Shown in pieces: positions 26,915 through 33,609 of a DNA stretch of 64,000 nt (position 1 is its first letter; each line of letters begins with the position of its first letter). The stretch comes from Humibacillus sp. DSM 29435 (GTDB taxonomy: Bacteria > Actinomycetota > Actinomycetes > Actinomycetales > Dermatophilaceae): assembly GCF_001758225.1 (NCBI RefSeq), contig NZ_MAST01000053.1:62001-126000 (forward strand). The letters are read 5' to 3'. The notes under the pieces are model-generated. The model made no database searches and was not told the origin of the DNA. It was given only the letters and a program-made list of their open reading frames with translations. The position numbers and the translations under genes were made by a program.

Positions 26915-26927
26915 TTGTCGACAATCA
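26915..26927. promoter_or_regulatory. Operator-like palindrome, copy 1
   Basis: The sequence is TTGTCGACAATCA, containing the perfect 10-base palindrome TTGTCGACAA. It lies 100 bases upstream of the dppF-like start and on the shared intergenic region with the SDR gene. Short TNGTCGACNA-like palindromes are typical GntR/FCD sites, so the regulator at 19206-19883 is the likely ligand (inference). Confidence 0.72.
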
Positions 26928-26987
26928 GTCAACGGTTGTGAACGAGAATCTTCGGCCCTTCGTATACTTCTTCCCAGTCGTTGCCGA

Positions 26988-27000
26988 TTGTCGACAATCA
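26988..27000. promoter_or_regulatory. Operator-like palindrome, copy 2
   Basis: This is an exact 13-base repeat of copy 1 (TTGTCGACAATCA), 73 bases away, about seven helical turns. It lies 102 bases upstream of the SDR start. A TATACT -10-like hexamer at 26963-26968 sits between the two copies, so a regulator bound at both could loop over or block a promoter serving the SDR gene. Confidence 0.72.
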
Positions 27001-27101
27001 GACTACGGTCGCTCAACATCACTTGGTGCTGAGCTCTCTTCCTGACGGTGAAGGAGGGCGCAGGCCGAGCACCGCGCCGATCCCAAGACAGGAAACCCAC
27101 C

Positions 27102-27923
27102 ATGGATGTTCGCTACGAGTTCTCAAACAGGACAGCTGTGGTCACCGGTGCATCCCGGGGAGTGGGTCGAAGCATCGTTGCCTCGTTCGTGGCCGCCGGC
27201 GCGCGGGTGGTTGCCGCTGACCGCGATGAGGCGGGCTTGCGCGAGACGTGTTCCCCGCACGGCGACCGGGTGCTGCCGGTCGTCGCCGACATCAGCACGG
27301 CAGCCGGTGCGCAGGACGTGGTGCACGCCGCCGTCACTCACTTCGGCAGACTGGACGTCTGCGTCAACAATGCCGCAGTCGCGCCACACGCCAGCCTGCT
27401 CGAAGAGAGGGTGGAGGTGTGGGACACCGTCTACGCCGTCAACTGTCGTGGCACCTTTCTCATGACCCAAGCCGCCGCCCGAATCATGATCACGCAGGGC
27501 GAGGGTGGACGGATCGTCAACTTCTCGTCGGGTGTCAGCAGCGTGGGGTCAGCCGGTGCAGCCGCCTACGCCAGCAGCCGGGCGGCCACCGAGAGCTTCA
27601 CACGGGTGGCCGCGATCGAGCTGGCACCACACGAGATCCTCGTCAACTGCGTGAGCCCTGGGTTGATCGACACCCAGCCCAAGCCGCTGCCGCCCTCGAT
27701 GGCGCAGGGCCTCTCGAAACGAATCCCCACGCTGCCGCTGGCCCGGCCCGGCCTGCCGGAGGAGGTCGCCAACCTGGTGCTCTGGCTGTGTTCGTCAGGA
27801 GCCAGCTATGTGACCGGTGCCGTGCTGCCCGTTGACGGCGGGGCTGGGGTCGGGAAGCGGGCGGGGCAACCCATCGTCGACGACGACAACCGATACGACT
27901 GGGTCACCGGCCGGCGTCGGTAG
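27102..27923 (+). CDS. Short-chain dehydrogenase/reductase (SDR)
   Basis: The product is 273 aa from ATG 27102. The NAD(P) motif is VVTGASRGVGRSIV (TGxxxGxG), with NNAA in VCVNNAAVAPHAS, catalytic Ser in NFSSGVSSVG, and an atypical catalytic triad region AAAYASSRAATES where the usual Tyr-x-x-x-Lys reads Tyr-Ala-Ser-Ser-Arg. The Lys is therefore replaced by Arg. The end is TGAVLPVDGGAG. It is divergent from the importer/TldD train and shares its operator region, so it is probably co-regulated. Confidence 0.88.
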   Translation: MDVRYEFSNRTAVVTGASRGVGRSIVASFVAAGARVVAADRDEAGLRETCSPHGDRVLPVVADISTAAGAQDVVHAAVTHFGRLDVCVNNAAVAPHASLLEERVEVWDTVYAVNCRGTFLMTQAAARIMITQGEGGRIVNFSSGVSSVGSAGAAAYASSRAATESFTRVAAIELAPHEILVNCVSPGLIDTQPKPLPPSMAQGLSKRIPTLPLARPGLPEEVANLVLWLCSSGASYVTGAVLPVDGGAGVGKRAGQPIVDDDNRYDWVTGRRR

Positions 27924-27924
27924 T

Positions 27925-27955
27925 CCGAGCCCGTCGCCACCTGCCGACGGCTCGG
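27925..27955. terminator. Bidirectional hairpin between convergent genes
   Basis: Arms CCGAGCCCGTCG and CGACGGCTCGG pair with one bulged base around a short loop just after the SDR stop and before the convergent membrane protein gene. No U-tract is seen. Confidence 0.55.
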
Positions 27956-27963
27956 GACTGGGG

Positions 27964-28428
27964 CTAGAGGCGCTCGGGCGACGGCTCGGCCCCGGCAGCA
28001 GTCTTGGCGCTACGGGTGTTGCGGGTGTCACGGGCGACACGCAGGGCGTAGAGCACCAGGCTCGCAGCCGCGACCAGGCCGAGCAAGATCGTCAGGTTGC
28101 CCCCGAAGCTCTGCTGCAGGATGGCTTTGCTGGGCGGCTCCTGCCCGGCACGAAGGATCAAGGGGATCGCGACCGCGGTGATCAGGCCGCCTGCGATCAG
28201 GCCCCCCTGCACGTACCGGCGGCCCCGGGCCGGAACGGCGCGCCCGATGAACCAGCCGACCGCGATCACCGCAGGCGACAGGATGCCGTCATGGATCACG
28301 ACGGCGCCGATCATCCAGCCGGCCAGCACGACCAGGTTGCCGACCGGTACCTCGGTGAGCAGCCGAAAGACCCCGAAGAGCCCGAGCAGGATGCCGGAGG
28401 CCGCGAAGGAGATGCGCCATGCCTTCAT
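27964..28428 (-). CDS. Polytopic membrane protein of unknown function
   Basis: The product is 154 aa with about four hydrophobic segments (roughly 8-22, 30-48, 75-95 and 108-130) and a short Ala/Arg-rich cytoplasmic tail. The segments include NLVVLAGWMIGAVVIHDGILSPAVIAVGW and ARGRRYVQGGLIAGGLITAVAIPLIL. It starts one base after the stop of the molybdopterin oxidoreductase gene, so the two are probably co-transcribed. I do not recognise a named family. Confidence 0.75.
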   Translation of the reverse strand: MKAWRISFAASGILLGLFGVFRLLTEVPVGNLVVLAGWMIGAVVIHDGILSPAVIAVGWFIGRAVPARGRRYVQGGLIAGGLITAVAIPLILRAGQEPPSKAILQQSFGGNLTILLGLVAAASLVLYALRVARDTRNTRSAKTAAGAEPSPERL

Positions 28429-28429
28429 C

Positions 28430-29638
28430 TCAGACCACCTCGATCCGGGCCAGCCACTTGGTGTTGAGCACGCCGGCCCGGTTGGGCGCGATCAGGCGCA
28501 GTGGGTATCCGTGGTCGAGGTTCAGTCGCTCGCCGTTCAGGTGGGTGGCGAGCAGAGCCGCTGACACCTGAGGGCCCAGCACTGTGCTCCGCGCGAACTG
28601 GCTGCCCTGCTGCAGGGAGATCACCTCGACCCGCGAGCCGGCATCGCCGCCCGCCCGCGCCACGAGGTCGAGCAGGGGGATGCCGCGCCAGTGGGCGCCG
28701 ACGCTCCATCCCTCCACACAGGTGATCGGCAGGTCGGCCTCCGACCGAGCGAGGTCGTCGAGCTCGGCGAGCGTCACCGTGAACGGCGTGCGACCGTTCA
28801 CCTGAAGCGTCCAACGCTGGTCAACTGCTACCGCTTGCACGCCGGCCTGTTGGGCGGTGGTGTTGACCGGCACCCGTTGGGGCCCCTTGTTCCACTGGCG
28901 CACCGCGAGCAGCCCGACCGGCTCGAGCGGCGCCACGGTCTGGCCGATCGACGTGACCACCACCGCGCCGACCCCGGCGCCGGCGGCGACCAACACCCCT
29001 CTTCGAGTCAGGGCTGGTGTCGGCGGTGGTGGCACCTCTCCGGCGTTGCTGTGCGCCAAGGGGTTCTGGTCCCAAGGGGTCTCGGTCAGCACATCAGCCT
29101 GTGGGAGCCGGGCCTGGAGACCGTAACGGATGTCGGGCAGCTTGAGGCCCACGTGCAGCAGGATCGAGCCGATCAGCACGTAGGCCAGGAAGCGGTGGAC
29201 AGCGACGAAGTCCCATGGCCAGGCGTACCAGTTGAGCACGTTGAGGAAGCCGGTGGTCAGCTGAACCAGCGCCGATGCGACCAGCACGAACACCGAGAGT
29301 CGTTCGGCTGCGTGCTTCAGAGACGTGACGGCCGGCCAGCGGAACAGGTTCGGATAGACCGACCACAGCTTGACCAGCACCAGTGGAAGGGTCGCGATGC
29401 CGGTGATCACGTGCGTGCCCTGCGTCACCCGGTAGAGCCAGACAGGGCTCGCAGGCTCAGGCAGCCAGGCCCACGGCTGATACTGGTAGTGGCTGAGCAG
29501 GCCTGTGACGAAACAGGTGCCGAAGAAGATTGCGAGCATCCGCCCCAGTCGCGCCGTCAAGGCGGTCGAACGGAGCGGGCTGCTGAATCGGGGCCAAGCG
29601 GCGGGACGCTCGCGGGGCGACACAGTCACATCGGGCAT
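28430..29638 (-). CDS. Molybdopterin-dependent oxidoreductase with N-terminal cytochrome-b-like membrane domain
   Basis: The product is 402 aa. Four hydrophobic helices (within about 30-165) include His residues in TQGTHVITGIATLPLVLVK and VHRFLAYVLIGSILLHVGLK that could ligate heme. A segment ALTRRGVLVAAGAGVGAVVVTSIG marks a further helix, followed by a sulfite-oxidase-fold domain with QVNGRTPFTVTLAEL, the Mo-ligand Cys in LPITCVEGWSVGAHWRGIPLLDLVA, and GYPLRLIAPNRAGVLNTKWL. It resembles membrane-anchored sulfite-oxidase/MsrP-like enzymes with electrons delivered to the quinone pool. Substrate unknown. Confidence 0.85.
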   Translation of the reverse strand: MPDVTVSPRERPAAWPRFSSPLRSTALTARLGRMLAIFFGTCFVTGLLSHYQYQPWAWLPEPASPVWLYRVTQGTHVITGIATLPLVLVKLWSVYPNLFRWPAVTSLKHAAERLSVFVLVASALVQLTTGFLNVLNWYAWPWDFVAVHRFLAYVLIGSILLHVGLKLPDIRYGLQARLPQADVLTETPWDQNPLAHSNAGEVPPPPTPALTRRGVLVAAGAGVGAVVVTSIGQTVAPLEPVGLLAVRQWNKGPQRVPVNTTAQQAGVQAVAVDQRWTLQVNGRTPFTVTLAELDDLARSEADLPITCVEGWSVGAHWRGIPLLDLVARAGGDAGSRVEVISLQQGSQFARSTVLGPQVSAALLATHLNGERLNLDHGYPLRLIAPNRAGVLNTKWLARIEVV

Positions 29639-29741
29639 ACCGACATGGTGCTGTCAGGGCGAGGTGCCCACCAGAGGTTTGCGCCTTACATGACGGTGAC
29701 GCCGCCGGCTGGCCGTTCGCCAGACCGAGGGCCCGTCTTGA

Positions 29742-30041
29742 TCAGACCTTGGGGGAGACTTTGACGCCACGCCAGAACGCGACCCGGTCGCGGATGGACT
29801 CCGCCTTCGCCTTCGGCTCCGGGTAGTACCAAGCCGCATCGGGGTTGGTCTCGCCGTCGACCGTCACCGAGTAGTACGACGCGGTGCCCTTCCACGGGCA
29901 CACGGTGTGCGAGTCGGTGGGGTGCAGCACCCCTTCGGCCACAGCCGATGTGGGGAAGTAGTGGTTGTTCTCGACGACCACCGTGTCATCTGACTCTGCG
30001 ATGACCTGTCCGTTCCAGACTGCCTGCATCAGTTCGCTCAT
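29742..30041 (-). CDS. DUF427 domain protein
   Basis: The product is 99 aa from ATG 30041. It contains the DUF427 core: AVWNGQVIAESDDTVVVENNHYFP, then SHTVCPWKGTASYYSVTVDGETNPDAAWYYPEP and RVAFWRGVKV. The conserved CPWKG and AWYYP elements are diagnostic. The family is a small beta-tent fold, widespread in actinobacteria, with no established function. A longer upstream extension of the frame is low complexity and is discounted. Confidence 0.88.
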   Translation of the reverse strand: MSELMQAVWNGQVIAESDDTVVVENNHYFPTSAVAEGVLHPTDSHTVCPWKGTASYYSVTVDGETNPDAAWYYPEPKAKAESIRDRVAFWRGVKVSPKV

Positions 30042-30106
30042 GGGAGGGGCAACGCCGGAGCCGGTGCTCGGTGTTCCCGCGCCCGACGAGGCACCCGGTC
30101 GCCGGC

Positions 30107-30733
30107 TCAGGCCAGCAGCGGGTAGGCGAGCAGTGACGAGCCCGCCCCGACCAGTCCACCCACGAGAACCTGACCTATGGTGTGCCGACCGGATCGCACG
30201 CGTGCCCAGGCGACCAGCACCGTGAGGGGCGCCATCCCGATGAGAGTGAGCGGGCCGAAGGTGAGGGCGAGCACACCAGCAGACCCTGCGACCTCCCCAG
30301 TGTGGAAAGAGGCCTTGTACAGGTGCGTGACGACCGACATGACGACCAGGCCGGCCAGCATGGCCGCCACGAGGGCGACCAGCGGCTTCGGGGCGTTCAG
30401 CACGAGCAGAAGCAGAAACCCGGTCACGACGGAGACGGCAGCGACCGCCAGTGGCGCGCGGCGCTGCTCGCGAACGAGCAGATGGCGATCGGCCACCCTG
30501 CCCTGTCGCAACATCACGAGGAGCGCGACGTACGGCAGGCCGACGCAGAAGCCGGTAGCGACCAGAGCCCAGCCCAGCCCCGACCACATCGAGGCCGCGG
30601 ACCGCACCGACACCAGCAGTGCCGTCACCGTGACGACCACGGCCGGGTCGGCGACTGCTGCGACCGCGTCCGACACTGCGGACGGTCTCGCCTCCCGAAG
30701 GCGAAGGACATCGGGGTGGGTGTCCGGAACCAT
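30107..30733 (-). CDS. PAP2-like membrane protein with degenerate catalytic motifs
   Basis: The product is 208 aa with about five to six helices. The segment SFHTGEVAGSAGVLAL stands where PAP2 phosphatases have PSGH, and RVRSGRHTIGQVLVGGLVG stands where they have SRxxxxxHxxxD. The first His and final motif His are kept, but the PSGH Ser-Gly-His order and the last Asp are not. It could be an inactive lipid-binding relative or a divergent phosphatase. It is divergent from the VOC gene. Confidence 0.65.
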   Translation of the reverse strand: MVPDTHPDVLRLREARPSAVSDAVAAVADPAVVVTVTALLVSVRSAASMWSGLGWALVATGFCVGLPYVALLVMLRQGRVADRHLLVREQRRAPLAVAAVSVVTGFLLLLVLNAPKPLVALVAAMLAGLVVMSVVTHLYKASFHTGEVAGSAGVLALTFGPLTLIGMAPLTVLVAWARVRSGRHTIGQVLVGGLVGAGSSLLAYPLLA

Positions 30734-30784
30734 CGAGCCAGCCTAGGCGGCAGATCGGGGCAACCGAGCATCTACGGTGAGTCC

Positions 30785-31507
30785 GTGTACCTCGAGAACC
30801 TCGTCTTCGACGCCCTGGAACCGCAACGCCTGGGCCGCTTCTGGGAGGCGGCCCTGGGGACCCAGCAGCTGACCGACACCCCAGAATGCTACGAGACCCG
30901 GTTGCGGGTGCCGGACGGGCCGGACCTCGACCTGTGCTTCCAACGTGTGGCCGAGCGGCCGGGGGACGGGCTTCGGCTGTACCTCGACCTGTGTGGGGGC
31001 CGCGAACCGGCGCGTGTCGTCGATCGCCTTCTGAGCCAGGGTGCCAGCCATCTCGACATCGGGCAGCAGAACTCGCCCTGGGTGGTGCTGGCAGACCCCG
31101 AGGGAAACCCGTTCCGCGTCATGGCGCCCCGGCCGGCCTACGTCGACACGGGTCCGATCGCGGCGCTGCCGGTCGACTCGAGCGACCCCGAGCGCGACGC
31201 CGGCTTCTGGGCGTGGTTGACCGGATGGGTGGCGGGCACCGGCGAGGCGGCGGAGACCTTGCGGCATCCGTCACGACACGGCTTGCTGCTGCAGTTCGGC
31301 GATGAACCGGGGCCGAAGCCGCACGTCAAGAACCGGCTGCATCTTGACGTGCGACTCGAACCCTCCGACGACCTGGAGTGCGTGCTGAAGGAGGTGTGTG
31401 ACCGTGGCGGTCAGCGGTTGGATCCCGACTGGGGAGACCTTCCGTGGCGGGTGTGCGCCGACCCGTCGGGCAACGAGTTCTGCCTGCTACCCGCCCGCCT
31501 CACCTGA
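30785..31507 (+). CDS. VOC (glyoxalase/bleomycin-resistance) family protein, two modules
   Basis: The product is 240 aa from GTG 30785. Two VOC modules are seen: residues about 1-118 (VYLENLVFDALEPQRLGRFWEAALG to PWVVLADPEGNPFRVM) and about 125-240 (DSSDPERDAGFWAWLTGWVAGTGE to PWRVCADPSGNEFCLLPAR). The paired ADPxGNxF motifs end each module. Members are metal-dependent enzymes or binding proteins; the substrate is unknown. Confidence 0.88.
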   Translation: MYLENLVFDALEPQRLGRFWEAALGTQQLTDTPECYETRLRVPDGPDLDLCFQRVAERPGDGLRLYLDLCGGREPARVVDRLLSQGASHLDIGQQNSPWVVLADPEGNPFRVMAPRPAYVDTGPIAALPVDSSDPERDAGFWAWLTGWVAGTGEAAETLRHPSRHGLLLQFGDEPGPKPHVKNRLHLDVRLEPSDDLECVLKEVCDRGGQRLDPDWGDLPWRVCADPSGNEFCLLPARLT

Positions 31508-31522
31508 CGAGCCCGCAGCCGG

Positions 31523-32521
31523 TCACACGGCCGGGTCGCGGTAGGCGAGCCAGCTGAGCAGCATCCGCAACGACTGTCCCTCGGTGAACTGGTCGAGGCA
31601 GGGGTCGTCGCCGTAGCTCATGAAGTTGTGCACGGGGTCTTTGCCCGGCTGCTGGCAGGTGTTCAGCGACTCGTCGCAGTAGAAGATGTTGTCACCATCG
31701 GCCTGGTAGGGAGTGTCGGCCACGAAGTCGCCAGGTTTCGAGCAGCCGTTCTCGAATGTGTGGGCGAGGCCCAGCCAGTGCCCGATCTCGTGGGTGGCCG
31801 TGTCGCCCTCGTTGTACGGGGCGGCGCTCCCGCCGGGCAGGCTCTCGTTCAGCAGCACGACGCCATCGCGGAAGCCGACCTGGTCCTGGGGGTAGTACGC
31901 GTAGCCCAGCAGGCCGTCGCTCAGCCCCGTGACGTACATGTTGAGGTCGTCGTAGCCACCCCGGTGCAACGCCTTCTTGGCGGGCTTGTCATCGCTGTCC
32001 GACCAGTTGTACCAGTTGGTGTTGGGCGTGACGTCGTACGACTTGAGCACGAACCGGAACGGGGTGAAGGCCGAGCCGGATGCCGTCTTGCCGGCGTAGG
32101 CGCGGTTGAGCACCTTGATCTGGTCGAGCACCATCTTGGGCGTTGCGCCGCCCGTTCCGTTGTTCCGGGTGATGACGTGCACCCGCACGTCGATCGTGAT
32201 GGTCTTGAACTTGGCGGTAGCTGCCCTCGTGGCGAGGCCACGCTGCTGGACCCGCTGTTGGAGGGCGGCGTCCCACGTCTTCGACTGGGCCAGTGACATG
32301 GAGTTCGGGTCGACCCCGGCGTAACCGGCCATGACCCTGGCATCGGCCCCGGCTGCCGCCGGGGCGGTCGAGCACGCGGCCCTGGCGGGCGAGGACGTCG
32401 TGGCATCGGCCGCTACGGTCACCGTGCCGCCACTCGCAAGAAGGGCTGTCGTGGCTACGGCAACCGATGCGAAGGATGCTGCGCGACGCTTTCCTCTGTA
32501 CGTCGCAAGACCACCGCTCAT
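31523..32521 (-). CDS. Secreted zinc metalloprotease, M43-like
   Basis: The product is 332 aa. A Sec-type signal peptide (about 1-35: basic KRRAA, hydrophobic FASVAVATTALLASGGTVTVA) precedes a mature chain with the metzincin motif HEIGHWLGLAHTFENGC (HExxHxxGxxH) and DDPCLDQFTEGQSLRM downstream, where a Met-turn would be expected (NFMSYGDDPC). This pattern matches M43/pappalysin-like and cytophagalysin-type peptidases. Four Cys near the metal site could form disulfides. Acts outside the cell. Confidence 0.88.
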   Translation of the reverse strand: MSGGLATYRGKRRAASFASVAVATTALLASGGTVTVAADATTSSPARAACSTAPAAAGADARVMAGYAGVDPNSMSLAQSKTWDAALQQRVQQRGLATRAATAKFKTITIDVRVHVITRNNGTGGATPKMVLDQIKVLNRAYAGKTASGSAFTPFRFVLKSYDVTPNTNWYNWSDSDDKPAKKALHRGGYDDLNMYVTGLSDGLLGYAYYPQDQVGFRDGVVLLNESLPGGSAAPYNEGDTATHEIGHWLGLAHTFENGCSKPGDFVADTPYQADGDNIFYCDESLNTCQQPGKDPVHNFMSYGDDPCLDQFTEGQSLRMLLSWLAYRDPAV

Positions 32522-32622
32522 GTTCGTCTCCTCTGGTCGGGTGGGGATGTCCTCACTCGATGAGGGTCCCGACTCGCGGGGTCGGGGTCAAGGAAAACCG
32601 TCAGCGAATATTCAGCCGGCGG

Positions 32623-33609
32623 TCAGGTGGTGCCGAAGGAGTCGGCCAGCTCAGCGAGCCCCTGCTCGAGGCTCACGGCGGGCGTCCACTTCAGCAGCTC
32701 GCGGGTTCGGCGCTGGTCGAACCAGTGGGCTGTCGACAGCTGCTCGGCGAGGAACCGGGTGAGGGGCGGGTCGCCGGGGGAGCCGCCGAACGGCAGCGCG
32801 AGCCGCGTGGCCCAGATCGCGTCGACGAGGCCGCCGACCAGGGCGGCAGCGGGGAAGGGCACGTGGCGCGTCGGTGTCGGGGCGCCCGCCGCACGGCAGA
32901 TGTCGGCGATCAGCTCACCGACCGGCCGCGGTTCTCCGTTGCTCACGACGAGGGCCTGGCCGTGCGCCTCGCGGCAACGGTCGACGGCGGCAACGAGGGC
33001 ATCGACGGCGTTGGTGACGTACGTGCTGTCGATGAGGGCGGCTCCCGAACCGATGATCGGCAGGCGCCCGCTTTGGGCCCGCTCGACGAGGCGACCCACC
33101 AGCTGGGTGTCACCGGGGCCCCAGACCAGGTGCGGCCGGATGGCGACCACCGCGAGCGTCTCTCCGTCGCCGCCGAGCGCCACCTGTTCGGCGTAGGCCT
33201 TGCTGCGGGCGTAGTGGCCCCGGGCCCCGGTCGGGTCGGCCACCTCGGCCCCCACTCCGACGAGGGAGGCGCCGGAGTGGGCGACGGACGGCGACGACAC
33301 GTGGACCAGCCGTTCGACCCCGGACGCGGCGCACGCCTGGACCACCGACGCGGTGCCCTGAACGTTGGCCCGCTCGTAGTCGGCCCAGCGACCGGTGACG
33401 TTCACCTTGGCGGCCAGGTGCAGAACGGCATCGTGACCGGCCACGGCCGCCCTCATGGCTGCACGGTCGGCCACGTCGGCGAGCACCTCGGGCAGGGGCA
33501 GGCCCGACGGATGTCGCTGCAGCACGGTCACGTCATCACCTCGGGCGGCGAGCGCCAGCGCCGTCTGTCGCCCCAGCATCCCGCTGGCGCCGGTCACGAG
33601 AACCTTCAC
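32623..33609 (-). CDS. oleD: OleD-like NAD(P)-dependent 3-keto reductase
   Basis: The product is 328 aa from GTG 33609, overlapping the OleBC stop as GTGA. It is an extended SDR: VLVTGASGMLGRQTALALA, HLAAKVNVTGRWADYERANVQGTASVVQA, and the catalytic YARSKAYAEQV (Tyr-x-x-x-Lys). OleD reduces the 2-alkyl-3-ketoalkanoate made by OleA to a 2-alkyl-3-hydroxyalkanoate. Position immediately after oleBC and oleA fixes the assignment. Third gene of the ole operon. Confidence 0.88.
   Translation of the reverse strand: MKVLVTGASGMLGRQTALALAARGDDVTVLQRHPSGLPLPEVLADVADRAAMRAAVAGHDAVLHLAAKVNVTGRWADYERANVQGTASVVQACAASGVERLVHVSSPSVAHSGASLVGVGAEVADPTGARGHYARSKAYAEQVALGGDGETLAVVAIRPHLVWGPGDTQLVGRLVERAQSGRLPIIGSGAALIDSTYVTNAVDALVAAVDRCREAHGQALVVSNGEPRPVGELIADICRAAGAPTPTRHVPFPAAALVGGLVDAIWATRLALPFGGSPGDPPLTRFLAEQLSTAHWFDQRRTRELLKWTPAVSLEQGLAELADSFGTT

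Noticed and set aside
30182-30784. N-terminal extension of the VOC protein
   Set aside because: The extension is antisense to the PAP2-like gene and low complexity. The GTG at 30785 begins exactly at the VOC fold.
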